In this document: one piece after another, positions 7,849 through 17,198 of the stretch
Numbering within the stretch: position 1 is the stretch's first letter
Layout: every line of letters starts with the position of its first letter
NCBI GenBank assembly: GCA_903847385.1
Contig: CAINDO010000227.1
Location: 1 to 44,596, forward strand
From: an uncultured Myxococcales bacterium
GTDB taxonomy: Bacteria; Myxococcota_A; Bradymonadia; UBA7976; UBA1532
Direction of reading: 5' to 3'
DNA length: 44,596 bases
Translations under genes and position numbers: made by a program
Notes under the pieces: model-generated
What the model saw: the letters and a program-made list of their open reading frames with translations, nothing else
What the model was told of the DNA's origin: nothing
Database searches by the model: none

Positions 7849-10800
7849 ATGGACGTCGTCGCCTTCGGACTGAGCGCATTCGAGCAGGCCTGCCTTCGGG
7901 CGGCGGTGGCGAGCATCGCCTCCCTGCACCCGTGCGACCGGACCGAGCCGACGGCGCGCCTGACCCTGAAGACGGAGGAGCCGTTGCTCCTCGTCTGCGC
8001 GCGCGGCTTCGACGTCGCCGGCCTGGAGCCGAGCCTGAGCCTCCGGACCGGCGGTCACTGGCTGCTGGCGCTGAGCCCGAGCTCCGCCGAGCTCCCCGCC
8101 TGGGCGGACGACATCCTCGAGCCACCGTTCACCGAGGCACGCCTCGCCGCGCGTCTCCGTGTGGCCGAGCGGGCGCTCTCGCGGTCCCACGGGCGCGGCG
8201 CGGACACGATGCCCGGCGAGTTCGCGGCGCTCTCGCAGGAGCTCACGCCCGCCCACCACGCCGCGCTGCTCGAGCAGGCCGCCACGGCCTCCGGTGACGG
8301 CGTCGAGGTCCTCACCCCGCTCCTGGCCAAGGTCGCCGACACACTCAAGACGGAGCGCGTCAGCCTCTGGCGCTTCCGCGAGGCCCCGCAGCGCATCGAG
8401 TGCGCGGTGCTGTTCAAGCGCGGCCCCCGCACGACGGAGCGGGGGCAGGTGCTGCTCGCCGCCGACTACCCCGACTACTTCTCCTCGATGCGCGCGGCCA
8501 ACCTGGTCGCCGCCCACGACGCCCTGCGGGACCCGCACACGGAGCCCTTCGCGCCGATCTACCTGCGGCCCTTGGGCATCACCTCGATGCTGGACGCGCC
8601 CGTGTTCACCCGGGGTGCGCTCACCGGTGTGTTGTGCATCGAGCACGTCGGTCCCATGCGGCACTGGAGCGACTCCGAGCAGCGGTTCGCCGTCTCCGCG
8701 GCGCAGCTCGTCTCCTTGATGCTGGAGATCGACGAGCGGCGTCGCGTCGAGCGCAGCCTCGCCGAGAGCGAGCGGCGTGTCGGCCAATTCTTCTCCAGCA
8801 CGCGCGATCTGGTCTGGTCCGTGGGCGCGGACGGTCTGTGGACGTTCGCCAACGACCCGGCCGCGCAGCGCCTGATCGGTCGACCGGCCGGCGAGCTCAT
8901 CGGCACGCCCTTCGTCGACGCCGCGACCTCGACGCACAAACACACGCTGCTCACCTGGATGGTGCGCCTGCTCAACGGCGAGTCGCCGCCGGCGCTCGAG
9001 GTCATCCACCGCCGGCCGGACGCGGTGTCCGTGCCCCTGCGCTTCGAGGGCACCGCCCTCCACGACGCCCGCGGCGAGATCTACGGCGCGACGGGCACGG
9101 CCGTCGAGGTCACCGGCTTGAACCGCTCGCCGGGCAACCTGGGCCGGTTCCGGCCGCTGCTGGACAACGCCGCCGAGGCGATCCTCGTCGTCACCGCCGC
9201 GGACGCCACCGTGGTCGATGCCAATGAGACGGCGACCGCCTGGCTGGCCGCCGCGGGCACTCGACTCGAGGGGCGCAGCGTCTTCCAGCTCGGGCTCATC
9301 GAGGCCCGGGACATCGTGCAGTGGCTGTCGCTCCTGAGCGGCCTGGAGTCGGCGACGCCGGCGCCCGGTCCCCTCCCCGTCGCCTGGATCACGCGCCCGG
9401 GCGGCGGATCCCTGGCGGCCGAGGTCTCCATCACGCTCCACCCCGTCGATGGCGAGGATCTGGCCGTGGTGGTGCTGCGCGACGTGACCGAGCGGCGGCG
9501 ACGCGAGGTCGAGCTGCAGCTCTTCCGGTTCGCCGTGGACGCCGCGGCCGAGGCCATGTTCCGCATCGGGCGCGACGGCCGCATCCTGGACTGCAACCTC
9601 ACGGCCTGCCAGCGCCTCGGGCACCCGGCCGAGACCCTCCGGCGGCTGCACATCTGGGACATCGACACACAGCTGTCCGCCGAGGCCTTTCCCGCGCTGT
9701 GGGCGGACATCGAGGCCACGGGTCAGCGCGTCGACACCACCACCCATCGCACCGCGCACGGCCGCGAGATCCCCGTCGAGGCCTCCCTGGCGCTCTTCAC
9801 GTTCGAGGGTGTGCAATACATCTGCGCCTTCGTGCGGGACATCTCGGCGCGGCTGCACGCCGAGCAGGAGATCCACCGGCGCGACGAGCGCCTGCGGGCG
9901 GTCATCGCGTCCATCCCCGGCGTGGTGTATCAGTTCCGCCGGCGGGCCGGGGGCGATGCCGTCTTCACGTTCCTCAGCGAGCGGGCCCGCGAGATCCTCG
10001 ACCTCGAACCCATCGTCGGGGCCGAGGTCGCCGTCCCCTTCGACCGGGTGATCGAGGAGGACCGGGGCGGCGTCCTGACCTCGGTCGGCGAGGCCAGCGT
10101 CGCGCACACCCCGTGGGAGGCGGAGTTCCGCATCCGGCACGAGGACGGGACCGTGCGTTGGGTCCGGGGCGACGCCCGGCCGGAACCGGAGCCGAGCGCG
10201 ACGGACCTCGTGTGGAACGGTCTGTTCACGGACATCACGGCCCGGAAGCAGCTCGAGTCCAAGTTCCAGCTCGCGAGCAACCTGGCCGCCGTGGGCACCC
10301 TGGCCGCCGGCGTGGCCCACGAGATCAACAACCCCCTGGCGTATCTCATCGGCAACGTGTCCTACGCCCACGAGGCGCTGTCCACGCCGCCCGGGCAGCG
10401 GCCCATCGCCGAGGCGCCGGATCTGGTGCGCGCTCTCTCCGAGGCCCTGGACGGCGGTCGCCGCGTCGCCGCCATCGTCGCGGATCTCAAGACCTTCTCA
10501 CGCGCGGACGAGCGCCCCGTTCAGCCCACGGAGCTCAGCCACGTGCTGAACACCGCCGTGCGCATGACGGCGAATCAGATGCGGTACCGGGCCAGCTTCG
10601 AGGACCATCGCGGCCCCGTCCCGCTGGTCTATGGGCAGGAAGGCCGCCTGTCGCAGGTGTTCATCAATCTGTTGATGAACGCGGTCGAGTCCATGCCCCG
10701 CGGGCGCGACGCGGCCATCAACCGGGTCTCGCTCACCACACGCGTCACGCCGGACAGAGTGCACGTCGACGTCGAGGACAACGGCGAGGGCATGACCCGC

Positions 10801-11385
10801 GAAGTCATGAACCGCGCTTTCGACCCCTTCTTCACCACCAAGCCGCCGGGCATCGGCACGGGCCTCGGTCTGTCCGTCGTCCATGGCATCGTCGAGGCCC
10901 TCGGCGGTGAGATCACGGTCACGAGCGAGGTCGGGCGCGGCACCCGCTTCACGGTGACGCTCCGGGTCGCCGAGCGCCTGCCCACGGGCACCACGCCTGT
11001 GCCCGAGGGCGCGGGGGGACACGGTCGACGCCGCGTGCTCTTCATCGACGACGACCCCCTCGTGCTCAAGGCCGCCTCGCGCCTGCTCGCCCGCGAGCAC
11101 GACCTGGTGGCCACACCGCGCGCGACGGAGGCCGTCGAGCTGCTGCGCGCCGGCCAGCGTTTCGACCTCATCATCTCGGACATCATGATGCCCGACTGCA
11201 CGGGCGCCGACTTCCATCGCATCGTGACGACGGAGTTCCCGGAGCTGCGCTCGCGGCTGTATCTCATGACCGGCGGCGCGTTCACCGAGCCCATGCAACA
11301 GTTCGCGCTCGAGCTCGGGGACCACCTGCTGGACAAGGCCTCGGACCTGCCGCGCCTGCGCGAGCTGGTGCGTCAGCTCACCTGA
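7849..11385 (+). CDS. hybrid histidine kinase with GAF, four PAS and receiver domains
   Basis: A soluble 1178-aa sensor kinase. Residues 1-105 resemble a receiver domain that has lost its acidic pocket (see findings). A GAF domain (about 138-299) and four PAS domains follow (about 307-420, 431-549, 557-670, 677-800). The kinase core has phospho-acceptor His824 in V-A-H-E-I-N-N-P, an N-box FINLLMNAVE, G1 DNGEGM, the F-box FFTTKPPG and G2 GTGLGL. The C-terminal receiver (about 1060-1178) has acidic residues IDDD, phospho-acceptor Asp1111 in ISDIMMPD and the conserved Lys near the end. The fourth PAS resembles the PAS of the preceding fusion kinase (shared W-N/D-G-L-x-T-D-x-T-A-R-K ending), so the pair may have arisen by domain duplication. 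The stop overlaps the convergent amidohydrolase gene by 8 bp. Confidence 0.93.
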   Translation: MDVVAFGLSAFEQACLRAAVASIASLHPCDRTEPTARLTLKTEEPLLLVCARGFDVAGLEPSLSLRTGGHWLLALSPSSAELPAWADDILEPPFTEARLAARLRVAERALSRSHGRGADTMPGEFAALSQELTPAHHAALLEQAATASGDGVEVLTPLLAKVADTLKTERVSLWRFREAPQRIECAVLFKRGPRTTERGQVLLAADYPDYFSSMRAANLVAAHDALRDPHTEPFAPIYLRPLGITSMLDAPVFTRGALTGVLCIEHVGPMRHWSDSEQRFAVSAAQLVSLMLEIDERRRVERSLAESERRVGQFFSSTRDLVWSVGADGLWTFANDPAAQRLIGRPAGELIGTPFVDAATSTHKHTLLTWMVRLLNGESPPALEVIHRRPDAVSVPLRFEGTALHDARGEIYGATGTAVEVTGLNRSPGNLGRFRPLLDNAAEAILVVTAADATVVDANETATAWLAAAGTRLEGRSVFQLGLIEARDIVQWLSLLSGLESATPAPGPLPVAWITRPGGGSLAAEVSITLHPVDGEDLAVVVLRDVTERRRREVELQLFRFAVDAAAEAMFRIGRDGRILDCNLTACQRLGHPAETLRRLHIWDIDTQLSAEAFPALWADIEATGQRVDTTTHRTAHGREIPVEASLALFTFEGVQYICAFVRDISARLHAEQEIHRRDERLRAVIASIPGVVYQFRRRAGGDAVFTFLSERAREILDLEPIVGAEVAVPFDRVIEEDRGGVLTSVGEASVAHTPWEAEFRIRHEDGTVRWVRGDARPEPEPSATDLVWNGLFTDITARKQLESKFQLASNLAAVGTLAAGVAHEINNPLAYLIGNVSYAHEALSTPPGQRPIAEAPDLVRALSEALDGGRRVAAIVADLKTFSRADERPVQPTELSHVLNTAVRMTANQMRYRASFEDHRGPVPLVYGQEGRLSQVFINLLMNAVESMPRGRDAAINRVSLTTRVTPDRVHVDVEDNGEGMTREVMNRAFDPFFTTKPPGIGTGLGLSVVHGIVEALGGEITVTSEVGRGTRFTVTLRVAERLPTGTTPVPEGAGGHGRRRVLFIDDDPLVLKAASRLLAREHDLVATPRATEAVELLRAGQRFDLIISDIMMPDCTGADFHRIVTTEFPELRSRLYLMTGGAFTEPMQQFALELGDHLLDKASDLPRLRELVRQLT

Positions 11386-12397
11386 GCCCGAACAGAGTCT
11401 CGGCGTTCTCGGAGAGCACCTTGCGGCGCAGCGTCGTGTCCTCGCCCGTGGCCAGAAAGACCTTGGCGAGCCCGATGGCCTGCGGATAGAACGGCCAGTC
11501 GCTGCCGTACATCACCCGATCCGGGTTCGTGGTGTCCAGGATGCGCCGCACGGCGCTCACGGACTGACTGGCAATCTCGAGCCACACGTTGGGGTAGCGC
11601 CTCGAGAACTCGAGCGCCTGCTCCATCTGCAGGGCGCCGGAGTGGCCGAGCACGAACGTGCACTCGGGCGTCTCGGCGATGGCGCGCTCGTACCGCGCGA
11701 CCTGACTGAACCGACGACCGAGGCGCGTCTCGATGTCCACCGGGCCGCAGTGGAACAGCACCGGCAACCGCCGGGCCGCACACAGGGCGTAGATGCGCAT
11801 GCAGCGGTCGTGATCCGGCGGCACGAGCTGCACGGCGGGGTGCACCTTCACGCCGCGCGCGCCGGCGGCCACCTGTCGATCGAGGACACGCTCCGGGTCG
11901 CGCACGAACGGGTGCACCGAGCCGAAACACAGGAAGTCCGACCGCCCGCGCGACGCCTCCAGCCATGTGTCCGCGTTGTGCGACGCCACGGGGAAGTCGA
12001 TCGGCAGCAGCACCGACCGGGCGACCCCCAATGACTTCATCTCACGCGCCAGGTTGGGCAGCGTATGCGTGGCCCGCATGCCATGACACCCGACGCTCCC
12101 GATCGACAGATCGTGGGTCATGCGTTTCATGTCGTCGGGCGAGAAGTTCTTGTTCTGATACACGTCCATGTCGAACGCCCGCGCCGCCGGCAGGTAGTGT
12201 TCGATCGCGGGCGTCTCGGCGAGCAGGTCCACCGTGCGCCGGCGCAGAAACGTCAGCGCCAGGTGCGTGTGAACATCGATGGCCGGCCCGAGCGCCGGGT
12301 CGGCGAGGGTCAACTCACCGTCGACGACCTCGAAGAAGGGCGTGCGGGCCAGATCCAGGAGGTTCTCGAAGCGGAGCCATTCGGGTCGGATTTTCAT
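11378..12397 (-). CDS. amidohydrolase-family TIM-barrel metal-dependent hydrolase
   Basis: A 339-aa protein of the amidohydrolase_2 group (ACMSD-like hydrolases and decarboxylases). Metal-site motifs appear in order: H-T-H at the end of strand 1 (DVHTHL), a barrel strand ending KVHPAV, F-H-C-G-P, L-G-H-S-G and the terminal Asp in Y-G-S-D-W-P. It probably acts in the cytoplasm on a carboxylated or amide substrate; which one cannot be told. The ATG overlaps the stop of the TauE gene by 4 bp (ATGA), so translation is coupled to the permease. It is the last gene of a long - strand run, and its 3' end overlaps the convergent hybrid kinase. Confidence 0.85.
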   Translation of the reverse strand: MKIRPEWLRFENLLDLARTPFFEVVDGELTLADPALGPAIDVHTHLALTFLRRRTVDLLAETPAIEHYLPAARAFDMDVYQNKNFSPDDMKRMTHDLSIGSVGCHGMRATHTLPNLAREMKSLGVARSVLLPIDFPVASHNADTWLEASRGRSDFLCFGSVHPFVRDPERVLDRQVAAGARGVKVHPAVQLVPPDHDRCMRIYALCAARRLPVLFHCGPVDIETRLGRRFSQVARYERAIAETPECTFVLGHSGALQMEQALEFSRRYPNVWLEIASQSVSAVRRILDTTNPDRVMYGSDWPFYPQAIGLAKVFLATGEDTTLRRKVLSENAETLFGLR

Positions 12398-13149
12398 GAC
12401 ATCAGATTCCGGAGCACGAGGGAGAAGCCCGCCAGAAAGAGCAGCGCGTAGACCGCGAGGCGGAAGTGACGCATGTCGACGCGTCCGTGGAGCCGGTCAC
12501 CGACGAACGCGCCGAGCGCCAACGCGGGCAGGATGCCCACCGAGCGCTGCAGGGTGTCCTCGTTCAGGTGGCCGCGCGCGACGAAGGACACGATGAGGAC
12601 GACGCTCAGCACGACCCACAGGGCCGACAGGGTCGCCCGGAAGACCGACTTGTCCAGCGACTCGCGGCCCAGGAAATACACGACCATGGGGCCGCCGGAG
12701 CCGAACAGACCGTGGACAATCCCGCCGAGCGCGAGCACGCCGGCGGCGCGCAGAGGCGGGAGCGGGCCGTGCGCGTGGGGCGAGGTCTCCCGCGACGCCG
12801 CCGACCAGACCTGCGGGAGCGCCAGGGCCATCGTCAGGGCGCCGAAGGCCACCAGCAAGGCGCGCCGATCCACACCCGCCGGCACGAGCAGGCCCAACAC
12901 CATGCCTACGCCCATGAACGGCAAGACGCGTCGGAGGAGCAGGCGCCCGTCCACGTGCCGCGCGTCCTTCGCCAGAATCCAGCCCGAGAGCAGCAGGTTG
13001 ACGGGCACGTAGGTCGGCAGGAGGACGTCGAGCGGCAGGAACTGCGCCCCGAGCGTCACCACGATGACCGTGGCGCCGAACCCCAGGATGGCCTCGAGCA
13101 CCAGCGCGAAGGTCACCAGGGCGAAGAGCGCCGCGTCGGCGGGGGTCAT
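12394..13149 (-). CDS. TauE/SafE-family anion permease
   Basis: A 251-aa integral membrane protein with about eight hydrophobic helices and two similar halves. The first half contains L-G-F-G-A-T and the second H-G-L-F-G-S-G-G-P, the signature of the TauE/SafE (DUF81) family, whose known members move sulfite, sulfoacetate or other small anions across the inner membrane. The start is 4 bases after the stop of the S1P-lyase-like gene and the end overlaps the amidohydrolase start. The three genes may therefore act together, for example by exporting or importing a small organic or sulfur anion made or used by the enzymes; that link is inference. Confidence 0.88.
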   Translation of the reverse strand: MTPADAALFALVTFALVLEAILGFGATVIVVTLGAQFLPLDVLLPTYVPVNLLLSGWILAKDARHVDGRLLLRRVLPFMGVGMVLGLLVPAGVDRRALLVAFGALTMALALPQVWSAASRETSPHAHGPLPPLRAAGVLALGGIVHGLFGSGGPMVVYFLGRESLDKSVFRATLSALWVVLSVVLIVSFVARGHLNEDTLQRSVGILPALALGAFVGDRLHGRVDMRHFRLAVYALLFLAGFSLVLRNLMS

Positions 13150-13153
13150 CGAG

Positions 13154-14461
13154 TCAGCGATCCAGGCCGTCCATGAAGTCGAGCACGAACTCGCGCACCA
13201 TGGTCCGGTCGGGCAGCGAGCCCATCATGCCGTACATGGCGGCGGCCCCGGACGTGGCCGGACCTGCGGCCCGGGCGACCTCCGTCGCGGCGGCGAGGTC
13301 GGCGAGGATTTGCGGCGCGAGGCCGGTGTGCGCCGCCGTGATCATCATGTGGAGCGAGGGCGGCCGCTGCTGGCGGTCCAGGTGCCAGCCGCGGGTGTCC
13401 ATCTCGTCCCCCACCCGATAGATGTCGGAGGCATCGGTCGTGGCGAACGAGAACACGCTCATGTCCGGCTCGCCCATCACGGCCAGGCCGGGGATCGCGC
13501 GCACGCCGGCGACCAGGGCCTGCACCGTGTCCAGCGTCTGCCGGGCCATGCGCAGGTAACCGGACTCACCCAGGTAGTTCAGCACGGCCCAGGCCGCGCC
13601 GATGGGGCCGCCCGCGCGGGTGCCCGTCATCGAGGGCGAGCCGTACAGGCCGCCGGACCAGTCGGTGTAGACCACGAACTGATGCCGGCGCAGGGCGCGG
13701 CTGCGATACAGCACCGTCGAGGCGCCCTTGGCCGCGTAGCCGTACTTGTGCAGGTCGCAGGACATCGAGGTCACGCCGGGCACCGCGAAGTCGAAGGCGG
13801 GCAGGCGCTGGCCGAGCTTCACGAAGAACGGGAGCAGCATGCCGCCCAGGCAGGCGTCCACATGGCACAGCAAGCCGTGCTCCTCGGCGAGGGCCGCGAT
13901 CTCGGGGATGGGGTCCACCACCCCCTGCGGGTACGACGGCGCCGACCCCACGAGCAGGATGGTGTTGGGCGTGATGGCCGCGCGCATGGCGGCGACGTCC
14001 GCCCGGTAGTCCTCGCCGACGGGCACCACCACCGGCTTCACGTTGAAGTAGTGGGCCGCCTTGTGGAAGGCCGGGTGCACCGAGTCGGGCAGGATCATCT
14101 CGGGGCGAGAGATGCCGCGCGTGTTCGCCGCGAACTCCCGGGCCGTCTTCACCGCCATCAGGATCGACTCCGTGCCGCCGGTGGTCATGGAGCCGACGCA
14201 GTCGGGGCCGTGCAGAAGGTCCGCCACCATCGACAGGACCTCGGTCTCCATGCGGCGCAAGCTCGGGAACGCCATGGGGTTCAGGGCGTTCTCGGAGAAG
14301 AACTTGAAGAAGGCGTCGTGCAGCAGCGTGAGCAGCTCGTCGCCGCCGTAGTACACGAGGCTGAAGGTGCGGCCGTCGCGCCAGCGCGCGTCGTTCGCCC
14401 GCATCTCGTCGAGGGCGGAGAGCACTTCGGACGGTTGTCTGCCGTTCTCGGGGAGCTTCAT
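13154..14461 (-). CDS. sphingosine-1-phosphate-lyase-like PLP enzyme
   Basis: A 435-aa group II PLP-dependent decarboxylase. It has the S1P lyase signature: the S-x-T-T-G-G-T-E-S-I motif that binds PLP phosphate, D-L-H-K-Y-G-Y with the Schiff-base Lys239, and T-D-W-S-G-G-L-Y-G-S-P further on. Family members split phosphorylated long-chain bases into an aldehyde and phosphoethanolamine. The eukaryotic enzymes have an N-terminal membrane helix; none is seen here, as in characterised bacterial members. A longer frame reaches 14527 but overlaps the upstream kinase gene, whereas the ATG at 14461 has AGAAGG about 9 bases before it. Sphingolipid turnover fits Myxococcota, but a glutamate- or other amino-acid-decarboxylase role is not excluded. 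Confidence 0.85.
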   Translation of the reverse strand: MKLPENGRQPSEVLSALDEMRANDARWRDGRTFSLVYYGGDELLTLLHDAFFKFFSENALNPMAFPSLRRMETEVLSMVADLLHGPDCVGSMTTGGTESILMAVKTAREFAANTRGISRPEMILPDSVHPAFHKAAHYFNVKPVVVPVGEDYRADVAAMRAAITPNTILLVGSAPSYPQGVVDPIPEIAALAEEHGLLCHVDACLGGMLLPFFVKLGQRLPAFDFAVPGVTSMSCDLHKYGYAAKGASTVLYRSRALRRHQFVVYTDWSGGLYGSPSMTGTRAGGPIGAAWAVLNYLGESGYLRMARQTLDTVQALVAGVRAIPGLAVMGEPDMSVFSFATTDASDIYRVGDEMDTRGWHLDRQQRPPSLHMMITAAHTGLAPQILADLAAATEVARAAGPATSGAAAMYGMMGSLPDRTMVREFVLDFMDGLDR

Positions 14462-14486
14462 GGCACTGCCTTCTGGAGCGGGCCGG

Positions 14487-15986
14487 CTATTTCGACGCCG
14501 GCGTGGCGGGATTGGACTCGGCTTCATTGTCGAAGCGGGCGTTGACCTGAACGCGGACGGGCTCGTTGCTCACGGGCGCGGCCGGCGGCGGGCCCGGGCG
14601 CAGCGCGAAGAACGCCGCGGCGCCGGCGCCGGCCAAGGCCACCACGCCGACGACCCAGGGCCACCGGCGGCGTTGACCGCGCAGCAACAGCTCGGCGCTG
14701 TCCGGTTCGTTGGGGTCGCGGACGGCGAACACGTCGCGCGGATCTCGTGCACCACCGGGCAGGGGCGCGGCCGGGGGCCCGGCTTCGGCGGGCGGGCGCG
14801 GCTGCAGGCTCGCGCGATTCCTCGGCGCCGCAGCGGGGGCCGCGGTGGCGAGCTCTCCACCCTGGAACCGCGAGTCCGGCACGGTCTCTTCGGCGCCGAG
14901 CGCGACCGCCGGGGCGCCCGAGGTCGCGGCCGGATTCGCCGGCGCCTGCGGGCCCGAGGGCAGCCGATTGCGCCCGGTGTTGACGACCGGCCGGTCACGT
15001 CCGAGGCCGACCGACTGCGCCAGGGCCTCGGCCATGGCGCGGGCGTCCTCGTAGCGGCCTTCGCGCTCCTTGGCCAGGGCCTTGAGCACGACCGCCGCCA
15101 GCGCGGGCTCCACCGTGTCGGGCAGCGGGGGCACCTGCCCGCTGACCACCCGATGCAGGATCGCCAGTGGCGAGTTGCCGGTGAACGGCGGCTGGCCGGT
15201 GAGACCCTCGGAGAGCACGGCGCCCACGGCGTACAGGTCGCAGCGCTGGTCGACCATCTCGGGCACGCCCATCGCCTGCTCGGGCGCCATGTACTCCGGC
15301 GTGCCGAAGACCGTGCCGTCCTGGGTGAGCTTGGTGTTGGACCGATCGCGAATCGACTTGGCGATGCCGAAGTCCAGCAGCTTCACCCGGGGCATGCCGT
15401 CCGCGGCCGGGGGTCCGTCCAGCACCATCAGGTTGTCCGGTTTGATGTCCCGGTGGATCATGCCGCGGTCGTGGAACCGCCCCAGGGCGTCCAGCAGTTG
15501 CAGCACCATGCCCACCAGGATTTGCGGCTCGAGGCCGTCGGCCATGACCTGGCTCAGGGGCACCCCGTGCAGGCGCTCCATGACCATGAACAGCGTGGCG
15601 TCGGGCTCGGCGCCGAAGTCCAGCACCGTGACCACCGCGTGATGGTTGAAGTCCGCCTGGAGCTGCGCCTCACGCAGAAACCGCTGCGCCAGCTGCTCGC
15701 GGGACTTGGTGTTGCCCGAGAGCGCCATCGGCCGGATGACCTTGATGGCCACCTCGCGGTCCAGCGGCATCTGGCGCGCCAGATAGACCGCTCCCATGGC
15801 GCCCTCGCCCAGCAGCCCGACGAGCGCGTACCGCTCGCCCAGCGTGCGACCCAGGTAGGGGTCGTGGGGCGACTTCTCGTGCTCCTCCACGGGCACGAGG
15901 CGCATGCCGTCCTTGGGACAGTGCAGGGCCTGGGTGCCGTCGGAGGGGGTGAAGCCACAGTGGTGGCAGACGAGAGACTTCGCCAT
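14487..15986 (-). CDS. membrane Ser/Thr protein kinase with N-terminal zinc motif
   Basis: A 499-aa PknB-type kinase. The N terminus has C7-x2-C10 and C23 in a short zinc-ribbon-like motif ending CPKDG, common on Myxococcota kinases. The kinase domain (about 50-320) shows the Gly loop G-E-G-A-M-G, the VAIKV Lys, HRDIKPDN and DFG followed by G-T-P-E-Y-M-A-P-E, so it looks active. A Pro/Ala-rich linker leads to one membrane helix (about 425-445, WPWVVGVVALAG) and a tail of about 45 residues predicted outside. It sits 56 bp after the second ExbD gene, so it may phosphorylate or respond to that complex. The frame extends to a GTG at 16010, but the ATG at 15986 keeps the zinc motif at the very N terminus. 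Confidence 0.92.
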   Translation of the reverse strand: MAKSLVCHHCGFTPSDGTQALHCPKDGMRLVPVEEHEKSPHDPYLGRTLGERYALVGLLGEGAMGAVYLARQMPLDREVAIKVIRPMALSGNTKSREQLAQRFLREAQLQADFNHHAVVTVLDFGAEPDATLFMVMERLHGVPLSQVMADGLEPQILVGMVLQLLDALGRFHDRGMIHRDIKPDNLMVLDGPPAADGMPRVKLLDFGIAKSIRDRSNTKLTQDGTVFGTPEYMAPEQAMGVPEMVDQRCDLYAVGAVLSEGLTGQPPFTGNSPLAILHRVVSGQVPPLPDTVEPALAAVVLKALAKEREGRYEDARAMAEALAQSVGLGRDRPVVNTGRNRLPSGPQAPANPAATSGAPAVALGAEETVPDSRFQGGELATAAPAAAPRNRASLQPRPPAEAGPPAAPLPGGARDPRDVFAVRDPNEPDSAELLLRGQRRRWPWVVGVVALAGAGAAAFFALRPGPPPAAPVSNEPVRVQVNARFDNEAESNPATPASK

Positions 15987-16042
15987 GGTGCTGGACGACA
16001 ATCCGGCCACGCGCCGCGGAAGTCAAAGAAGGGCGGGGAGGA

Positions 16043-16594
16043 TTACTCTGCCGCTGCGGCGGGGGCCGCGGGACCGACGCGCCGGGTGGCGAACATCAGG
16101 TTGTTGTACTGACCGACCGTGCAGGTGACCATCACGCGGCGGATGTACTTGAACGCCACGTCCTGGTCGGCCTGGACGATGATCTTGTGATCGAAGGGCT
16201 TGCCGGGGTTGGTCGCCGTCCAGGAGTTGCGCGCCTGGTCCAGCTTGCTCTGGAGCTCGGGGATGACCTCGCCCTCGGGGAGCTGCGACAGGCTGGTCAC
16301 GATGGCGCCTTCCATCGTGATGGAGTCCGCCGAGATGGCGACGACGGGCACGCGCTCGAGCTCACCGCCCGACGCGGCATCGGGCAGGCGGATGTCCTTC
16401 TGCATGAACAGGATCTCGCCGGAGGCCGAGAACTGCATCAGCAGGAAGATCACCACCACGGTCATGAAGTCCACCATGGAGGTCAGGTTGAGGCTGGCGA
16501 AGAGGCTCTTGCCATGCTTGCCGCTCATGGCCTTCTTGGCCGAGCGGAGCACGGCACCGGAGCCTGCGCGACGACCGGGCGTATGGATGGGCAT
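16043..16594 (-). CDS. ExbD/TolR-family protein (second copy)
   Basis: A 183-aa protein with a long cytoplasmic N terminus (about 33 residues), one membrane helix carrying the conserved Asp42 (S-M-V-D-F-M-T) and a periplasmic domain. In ExbD/TolR/MotB-like stators this Asp passes protons to drive the complex. The periplasmic part has the alternating hydrophobic strands and the K-I-I-V-Q-A-D motif typical of the family. It is 15 bp from the first ExbD gene. The two ExbD proteins are only distantly alike, so they probably form a mixed stator rather than being recent duplicates. The last six residues are mostly Ala. Confidence 0.88.
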   Translation of the reverse strand: MPIHTPGRRAGSGAVLRSAKKAMSGKHGKSLFASLNLTSMVDFMTVVVIFLLMQFSASGEILFMQKDIRLPDAASGGELERVPVVAISADSITMEGAIVTSLSQLPEGEVIPELQSKLDQARNSWTATNPGKPFDHKIIVQADQDVAFKYIRRVMVTCTVGQYNNLMFATRRVGPAAPAAAAE

Positions 16595-16609
16595 GGTGTC
16601 GGCCTCGCT

Positions 16610-17137
16610 TCAGGGCGCCGGCGGCGGGGCGCCGGGGTTCATGGCGGCGGTGAGCCGGGTGGCCAGGTCGGCCGCGACGGTGGGCATCAGGTCCGTGAGG
16701 CCGAGGCCCAGGCAGATGTCCAGCACACCGATGTACTCTTTGAACTTCGCCTCGTCCGTGGAGGCGAACTTGATCTTGATCGTGTCGTTGGGCTTCGCCT
16801 CTTTCATCTTCTTGAAGCCCTCGGCCAGCTCGGCGCGCTTGTAAGTCACGCCGTCCGGCTCGAGCCCGATGCGCCGGGGCGTGGGCTCGTGGGGGAAGTG
16901 AACGAGGTAGCCCTCTTTGTCGATGAGGATGCGCGCCTCGGTGGGCTCCACCGGGGGCGACTCGGACTCGCTCTGACTCGGGAGCGGCTGGTTGACGTCG
17001 ATGCGGGCGAGCTGCGTCCACACGGCGGTCACCAACAGGAACGAAATCAGGCAAGACAGAAGGTCGATGAACGGCACCAGGTTGATGTCGAAATCCACCC
17101 CGCGCTTGCCGCCACCACCGGGAAGGGAAACACCCAT
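16610..17137 (-). CDS. ExbD/TolR-family protein (first copy)
   Basis: A 175-aa single-pass protein. After a Gly-rich start it has the family motif D-I-N-L-V-P-F-I-D with proton-carrying Asp25, then a helix L-L-S-C-L-I-S-F-L-L. The periplasmic region contains an acidic linker rich in Ser/Glu/Pro (about 50-65) and ends in a Pro/Ala tail. It is 61 bp downstream of the second ExbB gene. With the two ExbB genes this is the standard composition of a proton-driven inner-membrane motor, such as ExbBD, TolQR or the myxobacterial Agl gliding motor; which of these it resembles most cannot be settled by eye. Confidence 0.88.
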   Translation of the reverse strand: MGVSLPGGGGKRGVDFDINLVPFIDLLSCLISFLLVTAVWTQLARIDVNQPLPSQSESESPPVEPTEARILIDKEGYLVHFPHEPTPRRIGLEPDGVTYKRAELAEGFKKMKEAKPNDTIKIKFASTDEAKFKEYIGVLDICLGLGLTDLMPTVAADLATRLTAAMNPGAPPPAP

Positions 17138-17198
17138 GAGCGACCTACCTTCAGACGAGGATACGCAACGTCAGACCCTGGGGACCGACGAAAGTTCC

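Noticed and set aside
3070-10371. A 2433-codon open frame on the - strand
   Set aside because: It lies antisense to two sensor kinases with complete domain motifs. Its translation has no domains and an Arg/Gly/Gln/Val composition typical of reading the complement of GC-rich coding DNA.
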